From: Cohnella sp. CFH 77786
GTDB lineage: Bacteria; Bacillota; Bacilli; Paenibacillales; Paenibacillaceae
NCBI RefSeq assembly: GCF_019400745.1
Contig: NZ_WJIB01000014.1
Coordinates: 1-64,000, forward strand
Length of the DNA stretch: 64,000 nt
Direction of reading: 5' to 3'
The notes under the pieces were generated by a model, which saw nothing but the letters and a program-made list of their open reading frames with translations, did not search any database and had not been told where the DNA came from. This document shows, one piece after another, positions 1-7,630 of this stretch (positions are counted from its first letter, which is position 1; every line of letters begins with the position of its first letter). Made by a program: the position numbers and the translations under genes.

Positions 1-10
1 CGAGATCCGA

Positions 11-127
11 TCTGGTGGCAATGGCGGAGGGGTTCCACGCGTACCCATCCCGAACACGACCGTTAAGCCCTCCAGCGCCGATGGTACTTGGACCGCAGGG
101 TCCTGGGAGAGTAGGACGCCGCCAGGC
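11..127 (+). rRNA. rrf: 5S ribosomal RNA
   Basis: The sequence matches the conserved Firmicutes 5S core: CCGAACACG near 51, CAGCGCCGATGGTA near 73, and GAGAGTAGGACGCCGCCAGG at the 3' end. The first bases (TCTGGTGGC) pair with the last (GCCGCCAGG) to form helix I. It is about 117 nt long, as expected, and is followed at once by a tRNA cluster. The window therefore opens at the end of an rRNA operon. The ends are set by helix I pairing and are good to within 1-2 nt. Confidence 0.95.
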
Positions 128-169
128 CGGACAGATTTTCCAAACAGGTCTCATGCGGACCTTATACAT

Positions 170-245
170 TCCCCGATAGCTCAGCTGGTAGAGCACACGA
201 CTGTTAATCGTGTTGTCACAGGTTCGAGTCCTGTTCGGGGAGCCA
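170..245 (+). tRNA. tRNA-Asn (GTT)
   Basis: Full cloverleaf with 7-bp acceptor stem (TCCCCGA/TCGGGGA), anticodon loop CTGTTAA reading GTT, T-arm GGTTCGAGTC and encoded 3' CCA. It is the first of seven tRNAs directly downstream of the 5S gene. Confidence 0.97.
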
Positions 246-246
246 T

Positions 247-322
247 GCTCTCATAGCTCAGTAGGTAGAGTGCATCCATGGTAAGGATGAGGTCACCGGT
301 TCGATCCCGGTTGAGAGCTCCA
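247..322 (+). tRNA. tRNA-Thr (GGT)
   Basis: Acceptor stem GCTCTCA/TGAGAGC, anticodon loop ATGGTAA (GGT), T-arm GGTTCGATCC, encoded CCA. It lies 1 nt after the preceding tRNA, so the two are co-transcribed. Confidence 0.97.
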
Positions 323-328
323 GTTTTC

Positions 329-403
329 GGCCCGTTGGTCAAGGGGTTAAGACACCTCCCTTTCACGGAGGTAACAGGGGTTCGAATCCCCTACGGGTCA
401 CCA
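329..403 (+). tRNA. tRNA-Glu (TTC)
   Basis: Acceptor stem GGCCCGT/ACGGGTC (with a wobble), anticodon loop CTTTCAC (TTC), T-arm GGTTCGAATC, encoded CCA. It is the third tRNA of the rrn-linked cluster. Confidence 0.97.
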
Positions 404-473
404 ATCTTCATTCATATGCGATGCTTGGAGTATACTCCGCGTGCCGGTTGGAGACTCTAAAATCGCTTCCCGT

Positions 474-549
474 GGAGGCTTAGCTCAGCTGGGAGAGCAT
501 CTGCCTTACAAGCAGAGGGTCGGGGGTTCGATCCCCTCAGCCTCCACCA
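474..549 (+). tRNA. tRNA-Val (TAC)
   Basis: Acceptor stem GGAGGCT/AGCCTCC, anticodon loop CTTACAA (TAC), T-arm GGTTCGATCC, encoded CCA. The 70-nt gap before it shows no gene. Confidence 0.97.
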
Positions 550-573
550 TTTTTCTTTCCGATCCCTTGATGA

Positions 574-648
574 TGGGGATTAGCCAAGCGGTAAGGCAAC
601 GGACTTTGACTCCGTCACTCCTAGGTTCGAATCCTAGATCCCCAGCCA
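574..648 (+). tRNA. tRNA-Gln (TTG)
   Basis: Acceptor stem TGGGGAT/ATCCCCA, anticodon loop TTTTGAC-like reading TTG, T-arm GGTTCGAATC, encoded CCA after the G discriminator. Confidence 0.96.
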
Positions 649-655
649 TTTTCGA

Positions 656-731
656 GAGCCATTAGCTCAGTTGGTAGAGCACCTGACTTTTAATCAGGGT
701 GTCGAAGGTTCGAGTCCTTCATGGCTCACCA
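656..731 (+). tRNA. tRNA-Lys (TTT)
   Basis: Acceptor stem GAGCCAT/ATGGCTC, anticodon loop CTTTTAA (TTT), T-arm GGTTCGAGTC, encoded CCA. Confidence 0.97.
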
Positions 732-752
732 CCTTCCGCACCACTCACACAT

Positions 753-835
753 GCGCGTGTGGCGGAATTGGCAGACGCACCAGACTTAGGATCTGGCGGG
801 CAACCGTGGGGGTTCAAGTCCCTCCACGCGCACCA
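753..835 (+). tRNA. tRNA-Leu (TAG)
   Basis: 83 nt including the extended variable arm of class II tRNAs. Acceptor stem GCGCGTG/CACGCGC, anticodon loop CTTAGGA (TAG), T-arm GGTTCAAGTC, encoded CCA. It is the last gene of the first tRNA cluster. Confidence 0.97.
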
Positions 836-850
836 AGCTACATAAAACGA

Positions 851-887
851 AGACCTCTGAATGTTCGCACTCAGGGGTCTTTTTTTC
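851..887 (+). terminator. Rho-independent terminator of rrn/tRNA operon
   Basis: AGACCTCTGA (851-860) pairs with TCAGGGGTCT (871-880, one G-U pair), followed by a run of T residues. It lies 15 nt after tRNA-Leu. Confidence 0.9.
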
Positions 888-946
888 TTCAGAAGATCGT
901 AACAACTGCTGACGATTTCATGAAGGAACTTCAACGATTGGCGTAG

Positions 947-1378
947 ACTTGCCGCCGGATCGCGGACTACGCCTCCGCCTACGGGTTACGAAAGGTGCAA
1001 GCGTTAATCCACGAAACGGGCCGCGAGAACGTCCGTACGACGCTGGATATCGGAAATTTCCTCTGCGTCGATGAAGAATCCACGGTTGGGGTTCGCAACA
1101 ATCTTCCCTACGCCTCGATGGTGCACATCAAAGACTTCTACAGGCGCCCGTCATATCAGAACCCCGGAGAAGGGTGGTTCCGTTCCTCTGGGGGCCAATA
1201 CTTGAGGGGAGCGGTAGCCGGACAAGGCGATATCGACATGGGCCAGGTTCTCCGCTTGATTCGGGAATCGGGATGTGACGGATAGGTGTCCCTCGAATTT
1301 GAGGGGGCCGAGGATTGCCGGCGGGGCACGAGGGTAGGACTGGAGAACCTCAAAAGACTGTGGGACGAAACGAATTAG
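947..1378 (+). pseudogene. Remnant of a sugar-phosphate isomerase/epimerase-like (TIM-barrel) gene
   Basis: One reading frame gives RIADYASAYGL, then TLDIGNFLCVDE and VHIKDFYRRP, then VSLEFEGAED, which are typical of the xylose-isomerase-like TIM-barrel family. The frame is closed upstream by TAG at 944-946 and interrupted by TAG at 1283-1285, exactly where GCDGY is expected, so TAT to TAG is the simplest change. Recognisable protein then continues in the same frame to TAG at 1376-1378. The N-terminal half and several central strands are missing. The longest open piece starts at a GTG at 995. I read it as a dead fragment stranded between two tRNA clusters. Family placement rests on motif recognition only. 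Confidence 0.7.
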
Positions 1379-1471
1379 GCGTTCGAACGCGTTTGAACGG
1401 GATGATCGGAGGGGAGACGCAAGCCGGTTCCTCCTCTAAACAAATTTTTCGCAAAAACCACTAAAAACCAT

Positions 1472-1500
1472 TTGCATTTTGATTGGATCTTTGGTATATT
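1472..1500 (+). promoter_or_regulatory. Sigma-A promoter of the second tRNA cluster
   Basis: TTGCAT (1472-1477), a 17-bp spacer and TATATT (1495-1500) lie 52 bp upstream of tRNA-Gly. The spacing is ideal for a vegetative promoter. The rest of the stretch 1379-1551 shows no gene. Confidence 0.75.
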
Positions 1501-1551
1501 ACTTATTGTCGCCTTCGGGAATACGGTTTACAAACGCAGCGATTACAGTAT

Positions 1552-1626
1552 GCGGAAATAGCTCAGTGGTAGAGCATCTCGTTGCCAACGAGAAGGTCGC
1601 GGGTTCGAATCCCGTTTTCCGCTCCA
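1552..1626 (+). tRNA. tRNA-Gly (GCC)
   Basis: Acceptor stem GCGGAAA/TTTCCGC, anticodon loop TTGCCAA (GCC), T-arm GGTTCGAATC, encoded CCA. It opens the second, separately promoted tRNA cluster. Confidence 0.97.
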
Positions 1627-1632
1627 TCTTGT

Positions 1633-1709
1633 GCGCCCTTAGCTCAGCTGGATAGAGCGTTAGACTACGAATCTAAAGGCCGGGAGTTCGAATCTCTCAG
1701 GGCGCGCCA
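1633..1709 (+). tRNA. tRNA-Arg (ACG)
   Basis: Acceptor stem GCGCCCT/AGGGCGC, anticodon loop CTACGAA (ACG, wobble A expected to be modified to inosine), T-arm AGTTCGAATC, encoded CCA. Confidence 0.97.
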
Positions 1710-1733
1710 ATTCAGCACAGAACGCACAGGCAA

Positions 1734-1810
1734 CGGGACGTAGCTCAGCTTGGTAGAGCACCTGGTTTGGGACCAGGGGGTCGCATGTTCGAATCGTGTC
1801 GTCCCGACCA
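1734..1810 (+). tRNA. tRNA-Pro (TGG)
   Basis: Acceptor stem CGGGACG/CGTCCCG, anticodon loop TTTGGGA (TGG), T-arm TGTTCGAATC, encoded CCA. Confidence 0.96.
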
Positions 1811-1826
1811 TTTCCCAACAACTCGT

Positions 1827-1900
1827 GCGGGTGTAGTTCAATGGTAGAACTCCAGCCTTCCAAGCTGGTAGCGTGGGTTCGATTCCCATCACCCGCTCCA
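1827..1900 (+). tRNA. tRNA-Gly (TCC)
   Basis: Acceptor stem GCGGGTG/CACCCGC, anticodon loop CTTCCAA (TCC), T-arm GGTTCGATTC, encoded CCA. It is the second glycine tRNA of the cluster and complements the GCC isoacceptor. Confidence 0.97.
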
Positions 1901-1917
1901 TACTTAATGAAATCCTC

Positions 1918-1950
1918 AATCCCTTGCGGCGCAAGGGATTTTGTTTTTTT
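1918..1950 (+). terminator. Rho-independent terminator of second tRNA cluster
   Basis: AATCCCTTGC (1918-1927) and GCAAGGGATT (1931-1940) form a perfect 10-bp stem with a 3-nt loop, followed by TTGTTTTTTT. Confidence 0.92.
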
Positions 1951-2051
1951 CTACAGTCGAAGCGGAATCAATGTCAACAAGAATAATCGGCGGAAATCGG
2001 GGGAACGTATTCTGTGGCAACGACATTCCCATGTCCAAGGAGCGTGTCCCC

Positions 2052-2789
2052 GTGAAATTAGGCGCCCACGAAACGATCGAAATGCATGAGATCCTGATGG
2101 AGAAGATGAACACGATCAGCCATCTGAATTTGTACGCCAAAGAAGCGAGAAATCCGCAATTAAAGGAAATGGTCATGCGCCATCGTCAGGACGCCATCGC
2201 GTCTTACAATGAACTCGTCAATTACATGCAAGGCAATCAGGGACAGTTCCGTCCCATGGCCTTCGGAGCAGGTTGGCAGAGGATGGACAGCGGACAAGTC
2301 CGATATGGTCTCCGCAACCCGTCCCCTCAGGCTCCGGAATCGGATGCTTCGTTCGACGATAGGGAAATCGCGGCGGCCATGCTGATCTGCCACAAGAACG
2401 GCGCCCGGAACGCTACATGGGCATCTCTCGAATGCGCGGACCCGAACCTGCGCCGGATGATGATGAACAGCGCTGAGGCGTGCTCCCAGCATGCTTATGA
2501 AACATTCCTTTTCATGAACGGGCAAGGCATGTACCAGGTGCCCACGCTGCAGGAGGAGACGACCCGGAATTTCATGCAGAGCTACCAGCCTGCCAGCCAG
2601 AATATGATGATGCAGGCCGGAGCCGCGAGCGGCGCAATGGCAGCGTTCCAGCCAGCCGCTCCAACGACCGGGACGGCCTCGTTCACCGGGACGGCCTCGT
2701 TCACGCCTGGCGGCCAACCGGGCACGGTCGGTCATTCGGTCAACCAGCCGATCAGCAACCCTTATCAGGCTGGCTCCTTCCGCCAATAG
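2052..2789 (+). CDS. Spore coat protein, CotF-like
   Basis: A 245-aa protein whose N-terminal part (KLGAHETIEMHEILMEKMNT, then HLNLYAKEA) matches the CotF/coat-protein family of Bacillales, a ferritin-like helical fold found in the spore coat. The middle contains a second helical segment ending with ETFLFMNGQGMYQVP. The C-terminal 70 residues are low-complexity, rich in Gln, Pro and Ala, with a tandem TGTASF repeat. I chose the GTG start at 2052 because AAGGAG (2037-2042) stands 9 nt upstream. In-frame ATGs at 1971 and 2031 lack such a site, and the longest open frame would begin inside the tRNA terminator. It is a monocistronic gene between tRNA genes and ppc. Regulation is not visible, but late sporulation control is expected for the family. 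Confidence 0.82.
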   Translation: MKLGAHETIEMHEILMEKMNTISHLNLYAKEARNPQLKEMVMRHRQDAIASYNELVNYMQGNQGQFRPMAFGAGWQRMDSGQVRYGLRNPSPQAPESDASFDDREIAAAMLICHKNGARNATWASLECADPNLRRMMMNSAEACSQHAYETFLFMNGQGMYQVPTLQEETTRNFMQSYQPASQNMMMQAGAASGAMAAFQPAAPTTGTASFTGTASFTPGGQPGTVGHSVNQPISNPYQAGSFRQ

Positions 2790-2812
2790 AGGCAATCGAG
2801 CCGACGCGTGGC

Positions 2813-2866
2813 AACCCCCCCCTCCTGGATCCCGCCCCGGATACCAAGAGGGGTTTTCCGTTTGAT
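2813..2866 (+). terminator. Probable terminator after coat protein gene
   Basis: A C-rich arm ending CCCCTC (about 2818-2824) can pair with GAGGGG (2848-2853), followed by TTTT. The loop is long, so this is only moderately certain. Confidence 0.55.
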
Positions 2867-2909
2867 CATTCGGAATAATAATTCTCGCGCCAATTCAATT
2901 CTGAATGAG

Positions 2910-2965
2910 CTTCGATAAAAACGACATTTTCTGCAGCAAGAGGATGACGAAGTCGTTTTTACTTG
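2910..2965 (+). repeat. Dispersed palindromic element, copy 1 (upstream of ppc)
   Basis: TAAAAACGAC (2916-2925) and GTCGTTTTTA (2952-2961) form a perfect 10-bp inverted repeat around a 26-nt loop. The flanks CTTCGA and CTTG are also shared with copy 2 at 12892-12944. A diverged copy lies at 55821-55872. It sits about 180 bp upstream of ppc. It lacks the T-tract of a terminator, so a regulatory RNA hairpin, protein site or REP-like repeat are all possible. Confidence 0.7.
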
Positions 2966-3145
2966 TCCGAATCCGTTAGAAGATCGACAAGAAACAACGT
3001 CCCGGATAAAAACGGATGGAGATTTTCAGGTATGAATGTAGTATCATAGCAAGAAGGGTATTATTGTGGGATCATCCTAAACTAGCATGACGACTGACCG
3101 CAATCGACATTGTGTGCCAGCAGTCGGAACTTCGAGGTGAAAGCA

Positions 3146-5938
3146 ATGACGGAATTGGCTGCGACGGGTCGTTCGCCGTCCAACCACCTGCTTCGGCGCG
3201 ACGTACGTTTCCTCGGCAACATTCTCGGGGAAGTGCTCGTCCATCAAGGCGGGCGTGAGCTTCTGGATCACGTGGAGAAAATCCGGGAAATGAGCAAGGC
3301 GCTTCGCGCCGAATATTTGCCCGAGCTGTATCAGGAATTCGTCCATACGGTTCGGACGATGGATCCGGTGATCCGGCATCAAGTGATCCGCGCGTTCGCG
3401 ATTTATTTTCAACTCGTGAACATCGCGGAACAGAACCACCGCATCCGCCGCAAACGGGACTATGAGCGTTCCGCCGGCGAAGCTGTCCAACCGGGATCCA
3501 TCGAGAGCGTCGTTCTGGAACTCAAGAACAAGAACATCCCCATCGAAGAAATCCGCGACATGTTGGAAGACATGTCCCTCGAGCTCGTGATGACGGCCCA
3601 TCCGACGGAAGCCACGCGCCGGGCGGTGCTCGATATCCACAAACGGATCGCCAATGAAGTGATGGAGCTGGACAATCCGTCTCTCACTTACCGGGAGCGG
3701 GAGAAACTGAGGGACAAGCTGCTCAATGAAGTGCTCACCCTCTGGCAGACGGATGAGCTTCGCGAACGCAAGCCGACGGTGCTCGATGAAGTGCGCAACG
3801 GCATGTACTACTTCCACGAGACCTTGTTCGACGTGCTGCCGGACGTCTACGACGAGCTGGAGCGCTGTCTGGCCAAATACTATCCCGACGAGCCGTGGCA
3901 CGCTCCGACCTATCTGCGCTTCGGCTCCTGGATCGGCGGAGACCGGGACGGCAATCCGTCGGTCACGGCCGCCATCACGTGGAAGACGCTGCAGATGCAG
4001 CGGAGCTTGGCCATCCGCAAGTACGACGAGGTGCTGCGTGTCCTGAATGCCCGGATGAGCTTCAGCACGACGATCGTGGAAGTGACGGACGAACTTCTCT
4101 CTTCGATCGAAGAAGACAGGTCGAACGTGGAACTGACCTCCGTGGAGCCTTGGACCAACGCTAAGGAACCGTACCGGGTCAAAATCTCATACATGCGGCA
4201 GAAGCTCGCGAACATGCGGGATGACGCCTTGGCCGGTACGGCTAAGCGATATCACCAGCCGTCCGAGCTGATCCGCGACCTGCAGCTGATCGAACGCAGC
4301 CTGAGACACCATTATGCCGATTACGTAGCCGATACGCTGATCAAGAAAATGATCCGGCAAGTGGAGCTGTTCGGCTTCCATCTGGCGAAGCTGGACGTCA
4401 GGCAGCACAGCAAAGAGCATGAGAACGCCATGACGGAAATGCTGGCCATCGCGGGCGTCGCCGAGAACTACGCGGCCCTGGATGAAGAGAAGAAAGTCGA
4501 GCTGCTTCATTCCCTGCTGGGCGAGCAGCGCCCCCTTGTCAATGAAATGGTGAAAATGTCCGATGCCACCCGGGAGATTCTCGACGTCTACCGGACGATT
4601 TACCGCGCCCAGCGGGAGATCGGGGAAGGCTGCACCGGCACGTACCTCATCAGCATGACGGAATCCGCAAGCGACATGCTTGAGGTCATGGTGTTCGCGA
4701 AGGAAGCCGGACTGTTCCGCCGCCGGGAAGACGGCACCGTCGAATCGTCGATCCAGGCGGTCCCGCTGTTCGAGACGATCGACGATCTCCATGCGGCACC
4801 GGCCATCATGCGCAAGCTGTTCGAGCTTCCGATTTACCGGCAGTGTCTCGCGAACGCGGGCAACCTGCACGAGGTCATGCTCGGCTACTCCGACAGCAAC
4901 AAGGACGGCGGCATGGTGACGGCCAACTGGGAGCTGCGCATCGCCCTCAAGGAATTGACCCGTACGGCCAAGGAGTACGGCGTGAAGCTCAAGTTCTTCC
5001 ATGGCCGCGGCGGCGCCCTCGGGCGCGGGGGGATGCCGCTGAACCGCAGCATTCTCGCCCAGCCGCCGCATACGATAGGCGGAGGCATCAAGATCACGGA
5101 GCAAGGCGAAGTGCTCTCTTCCCGTTATTCCATGAAGGGTATCGCCTACCGGAGTCTCGAGCAAGCGACCAGCGCGCTGCTGACCGGCGCTTACCTCTCC
5201 CGTCACGCGGGGCAGGAGGAAGCGGCCGAATCGCAATGGGAAGAGATCTTGAGGGAAATCTCGGAGAAGGCGCAGACGAAGTACCAGGACCTCATTTTCC
5301 GCGATCCGGATTTCATGACCTTCTTCAAGGAATCGACGCCGCTTCCGGAGATCGGCGAGCTGAACATCGGCTCCCGTCCGTCGAAGCGCAAGAACAGCGA
5401 GCGTTTCGAGGATTTGCGTGCCATTCCGTGGGTGTTCTCGTGGACGCAGAGCCGTTACCTGCTTCCGGCCTGGTATGCCGCGGGAACCTCGTTCCAAGCT
5501 TATGTTCAAGGGGACGAGGGGCGTTTAGCGACGCTTCGGATCATGTACCGGGATTATTCGTTCTTCCGGACGCTGATCGACAATCTGCAGATGGCGCTTG
5601 CCAAGGCGGATTTGAATATCGCCCGGGAATATGCCGGCATGATCAAGGACGAAACGGTGCGCAATCGCATATTCACCCTGATCGAAGAGGAATACGACCG
5701 TACGCGGGAGTTGATCCTGGCGATTACCGGCCAGGAGGACATCCTCGATAACGTACCGGTCATCCAGGAATCGATCCGCCTGCGCAATCCGTACGTGGAT
5801 CCCCTGAGCTATCTCCAAGTGCAGCTGCTGAACGAGCTCCGCGGGCAGCGCGCCCAAGGGCAGGACGATACGGAGCTGCTCCGCGAAGTGCTCCTGACGA
5901 TCAACGGGATCGCCGCAGGTCTTCGCAATACGGGCTGA
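3146..5938 (+). CDS. ppc: Phosphoenolpyruvate carboxylase
   Basis: The 930-aa enzyme adds bicarbonate to phosphoenolpyruvate to give oxaloacetate, refilling the TCA cycle in the cytoplasm. All signature elements are present: VMTAHPTEATRR with the catalytic His at residue 152, GSWIGGDRDGNPSVT, GYSDSNKDGG, the mobile loop FHGRGGALGRGG, QGEVLSSRY and IGSRPSKR, with the family-typical C-terminus ending NTG. Length is normal for bacterial PEPC. The ATG at 3146 is preceded by GAGGTG with a 6-nt gap. An upstream in-frame start at 3110 has no ribosome site. It is monocistronic. A palindromic element (2910-2965) lies in the leader region. The 355-bp gap before it otherwise holds only the terminator of the coat gene. 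Confidence 0.98.
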   Translation: MTELAATGRSPSNHLLRRDVRFLGNILGEVLVHQGGRELLDHVEKIREMSKALRAEYLPELYQEFVHTVRTMDPVIRHQVIRAFAIYFQLVNIAEQNHRIRRKRDYERSAGEAVQPGSIESVVLELKNKNIPIEEIRDMLEDMSLELVMTAHPTEATRRAVLDIHKRIANEVMELDNPSLTYREREKLRDKLLNEVLTLWQTDELRERKPTVLDEVRNGMYYFHETLFDVLPDVYDELERCLAKYYPDEPWHAPTYLRFGSWIGGDRDGNPSVTAAITWKTLQMQRSLAIRKYDEVLRVLNARMSFSTTIVEVTDELLSSIEEDRSNVELTSVEPWTNAKEPYRVKISYMRQKLANMRDDALAGTAKRYHQPSELIRDLQLIERSLRHHYADYVADTLIKKMIRQVELFGFHLAKLDVRQHSKEHENAMTEMLAIAGVAENYAALDEEKKVELLHSLLGEQRPLVNEMVKMSDATREILDVYRTIYRAQREIGEGCTGTYLISMTESASDMLEVMVFAKEAGLFRRREDGTVESSIQAVPLFETIDDLHAAPAIMRKLFELPIYRQCLANAGNLHEVMLGYSDSNKDGGMVTANWELRIALKELTRTAKEYGVKLKFFHGRGGALGRGGMPLNRSILAQPPHTIGGGIKITEQGEVLSSRYSMKGIAYRSLEQATSALLTGAYLSRHAGQEEAAESQWEEILREISEKAQTKYQDLIFRDPDFMTFFKESTPLPEIGELNIGSRPSKRKNSERFEDLRAIPWVFSWTQSRYLLPAWYAAGTSFQAYVQGDEGRLATLRIMYRDYSFFRTLIDNLQMALAKADLNIAREYAGMIKDETVRNRIFTLIEEEYDRTRELILAITGQEDILDNVPVIQESIRLRNPYVDPLSYLQVQLLNELRGQRAQGQDDTELLREVLLTINGIAAGLRNTG

Positions 5939-5972
5939 CGGTCCGACAACAACCGAACGTTGCGCGCATGGG

Positions 5973-6003
5973 AAGGCCCGGGTTGAACGATCCGGGCCTT
6001 TGC
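5973..6003 (+). terminator. Hairpin after ppc, likely terminator
   Basis: AAGGCCCGG (5973-5981) pairs with CCGGGCCTT (5992-6000). The following T-tract is poor, so it may be a weak terminator or mRNA 3'-stabiliser. Confidence 0.6.
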
Positions 6004-6025
6004 GATACGGAAAGCGAGCCGCATC

Positions 6026-6952
6026 ATGAAAAGGAAAACGAATTTCGCCGCCGTCCTGCTGGTGCTGCTTGGCGCTGCCAGCTACGGCTTCATCTCCCCG
6101 ATATTCAAAAGCGCCGAAGCGGACGGCTGGGACGGCTATGCCTTAACCTTCATGCAAGTTTCGACCGGCGCGCTTCTGCTGTGGCTTTTACTGCTCGTGC
6201 GCAGCCGATTCAAGCCGTCTCTGAAGATGAGCGGGAAAGTGCTGCTGCAGGTCGTCGTCATCGGCGCATGCGGATTATCCCTTACGACCATTCTGTATAA
6301 CCGCTCCTTGTCCCATTTGGATGCGTCGATGGCGATCGTCTTGCTTTTTCAATATGCGTGGATTACCATTTTGCTAGAAAGCATCCGAGCCAAACGTTGG
6401 CCCTCCCGAGGAGAATGGCTGGCCGTATGCTTGATCTTCACGGGAACGATCCTGGCCGTGGGGCTGCTGGAAAAGGATCTCGGCCGCGTGAGCGCGGACG
6501 GACTGCTCTACGGCTTGCTGTCGGCGGTCTCGTACAGCTTGTTCTTTTTCCTGGCGGGTTTCCTCCCCGAGGCTCTGGAATCGTTCGCCAAATCGGCGGT
6601 CATGTCCGCCGCCTCTCTCGGACTCATTTTGCTCGTGCAGGGGACGGGCTCGTTCGACGGCTCAGGATCGATTCCGCTATGGGTATGGGGGCTGATGCTT
6701 GGCGCTTTCGGCACGGTGCTTCCTACGTTATGCTTCAATGCGGGGATACCGAAAATCGGCCCCGGGTTGGCCGCGCTGCTCGGTTCCCTGGAGCTGCCGG
6801 TGGCCGTTCTGGCCGCATACGCCATGCTGGGGGAGCCGTTGTCCGTGTGGCAGTGCGCCGGCATTGCACTGATCGTGGCGGGCATCATGGCGGCCCAGGA
6901 ACGCCGTCCTGGATCGGCCGAATCTCGGCCGGGAAGTGAGGAATTACGTTGA
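6026..6952 (+). CDS. EamA (DMT) family membrane transporter
   Basis: A 308-aa hydrophobic protein with about ten predicted membrane segments arranged as two EamA repeats (roughly residues 8-138 and 150-292). Motifs such as YNRSLSHLDASMAIVLLFQ and LGSLELPVAVLAAYAMLGEP are typical of the drug/metabolite transporter superfamily. The substrate cannot be read from sequence. Its stop overlaps the TTG start of sigW by 4 nt, so the two genes are translationally coupled and very likely co-transcribed. The start ATG has only a weak purine-rich site upstream. Confidence 0.88.
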   Translation: MKRKTNFAAVLLVLLGAASYGFISPIFKSAEADGWDGYALTFMQVSTGALLLWLLLLVRSRFKPSLKMSGKVLLQVVVIGACGLSLTTILYNRSLSHLDASMAIVLLFQYAWITILLESIRAKRWPSRGEWLAVCLIFTGTILAVGLLEKDLGRVSADGLLYGLLSAVSYSLFFFLAGFLPEALESFAKSAVMSAASLGLILLVQGTGSFDGSGSIPLWVWGLMLGAFGTVLPTLCFNAGIPKIGPGLAALLGSLELPVAVLAAYAMLGEPLSVWQCAGIALIVAGIMAAQERRPGSAESRPGSEELR

Positions 6953-7515
6953 AGCCATTGGATACGCGGCTCGCCAAGCTGGCCCGCAAGGGTGATCAGA
7001 GGGCGTTCGCGGAAATCGTTAGCTTATACAAGGACAAGCTGTACCATCTGGCATACCGGATGACCGGCAATCGCCAGGAGGCGGAGGACGTCGTACAGGA
7101 TACGTTTCTACGGGTGTTCAAGAACCTGGAGCGCTACGACGAGAACCAGAAGTTCTCCACCTGGATCTATCGGATCGCCACGAATCAGTGCATTGACCGG
7201 CTGAGGAAGAGGCGAAACGTATACTCGCTCGATGCCGAATCTTCCGACCACGAAGGCTTGGACGGCTACGCGATGATGCCCAGCGACGAGCGGACGCCGG
7301 AGAGCGAGCTCATCCAGTCCGAAACCCAACGTCTGATCCATCAGGCGATCGAGACGCTGCCGGTCAAGTACAAATCGGTGATGGTCCTGCGTTATTTGCA
7401 GGATCTGTCGCTGCAGGAGATCTCCGAAGTGCTGGATATGCCGGTCACGACGATCAAAACCCGCGTGCACCGCGGCCGGGAATTCCTCCGAAAAAAATTG
7501 GAAAACAAATTGTAG
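6949..7515 (+). CDS. sigW: ECF RNA polymerase sigma factor, SigW-like
   Basis: A 188-aa sigma-70 family protein with region 2 (residues about 25-90: YHLAYRMTGNRQEAEDVVQD, then FSTWIYRIATNQCID) and region 4 (about 128-182: LPVKYKSVMVLRYLQDLS, then IKTRVHRGREFLRKKL). Length and motifs match SigW, which responds to cell-envelope stress and antimicrobial peptides in Bacillales. The TTG start (preceded by GAGG, 7 nt gap) overlaps the stop of the EamA gene by 4 nt. The cognate anti-sigma gene follows 115 bp downstream. A sigma-W-like promoter lies between the two genes rather than in front of sigW. Confidence 0.93.
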   Translation: MKPLDTRLAKLARKGDQRAFAEIVSLYKDKLYHLAYRMTGNRQEAEDVVQDTFLRVFKNLERYDENQKFSTWIYRIATNQCIDRLRKRRNVYSLDAESSDHEGLDGYAMMPSDERTPESELIQSETQRLIHQAIETLPVKYKSVMVLRYLQDLSLQEISEVLDMPVTTIKTRVHRGREFLRKKLENKL

Positions 7516-7534
7516 CTCGTAGTCCGCGCATTTG

Positions 7535-7561
7535 TGAAACCATGGCGGGGGACGAAACGTA
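7535..7561 (+). promoter_or_regulatory. Candidate ECF (sigma-W-type) promoter between sigW and rsiW
   Basis: TGAAAC (7535-7540), a 17-bp spacer and CGTA (7558-7561) match the established sigma-W consensus (TGAAAC, 16-17 bp, CGTA). It would drive the anti-sigma gene and possibly downstream genes, but not sigW itself. Confidence 0.65.
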
Positions 7562-7630
7562 TGGTATAGAAGCGATTCACAGCGACGCTTACCGATGTGG
7601 CGTCTGGACCTACAGAAAGGGATGGCAGAG

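Noticed and set aside
1941-2051. N-terminal extension of the coat protein from TTG 1941, ATG 1971 or ATG 2031
   Set aside because: TTG 1941 lies in the tRNA terminator tail and none of the three has a ribosome site. GTG 2052 has AAGGAG 9 nt upstream.
2160-2795. Long antisense open frames opposite the coat protein gene, and similar long antisense frames opposite ppc, glmM and glmS
   Set aside because: They are frame shadows of GC-rich coding genes, with Arg/His/Leu-rich composition and no ribosome sites.
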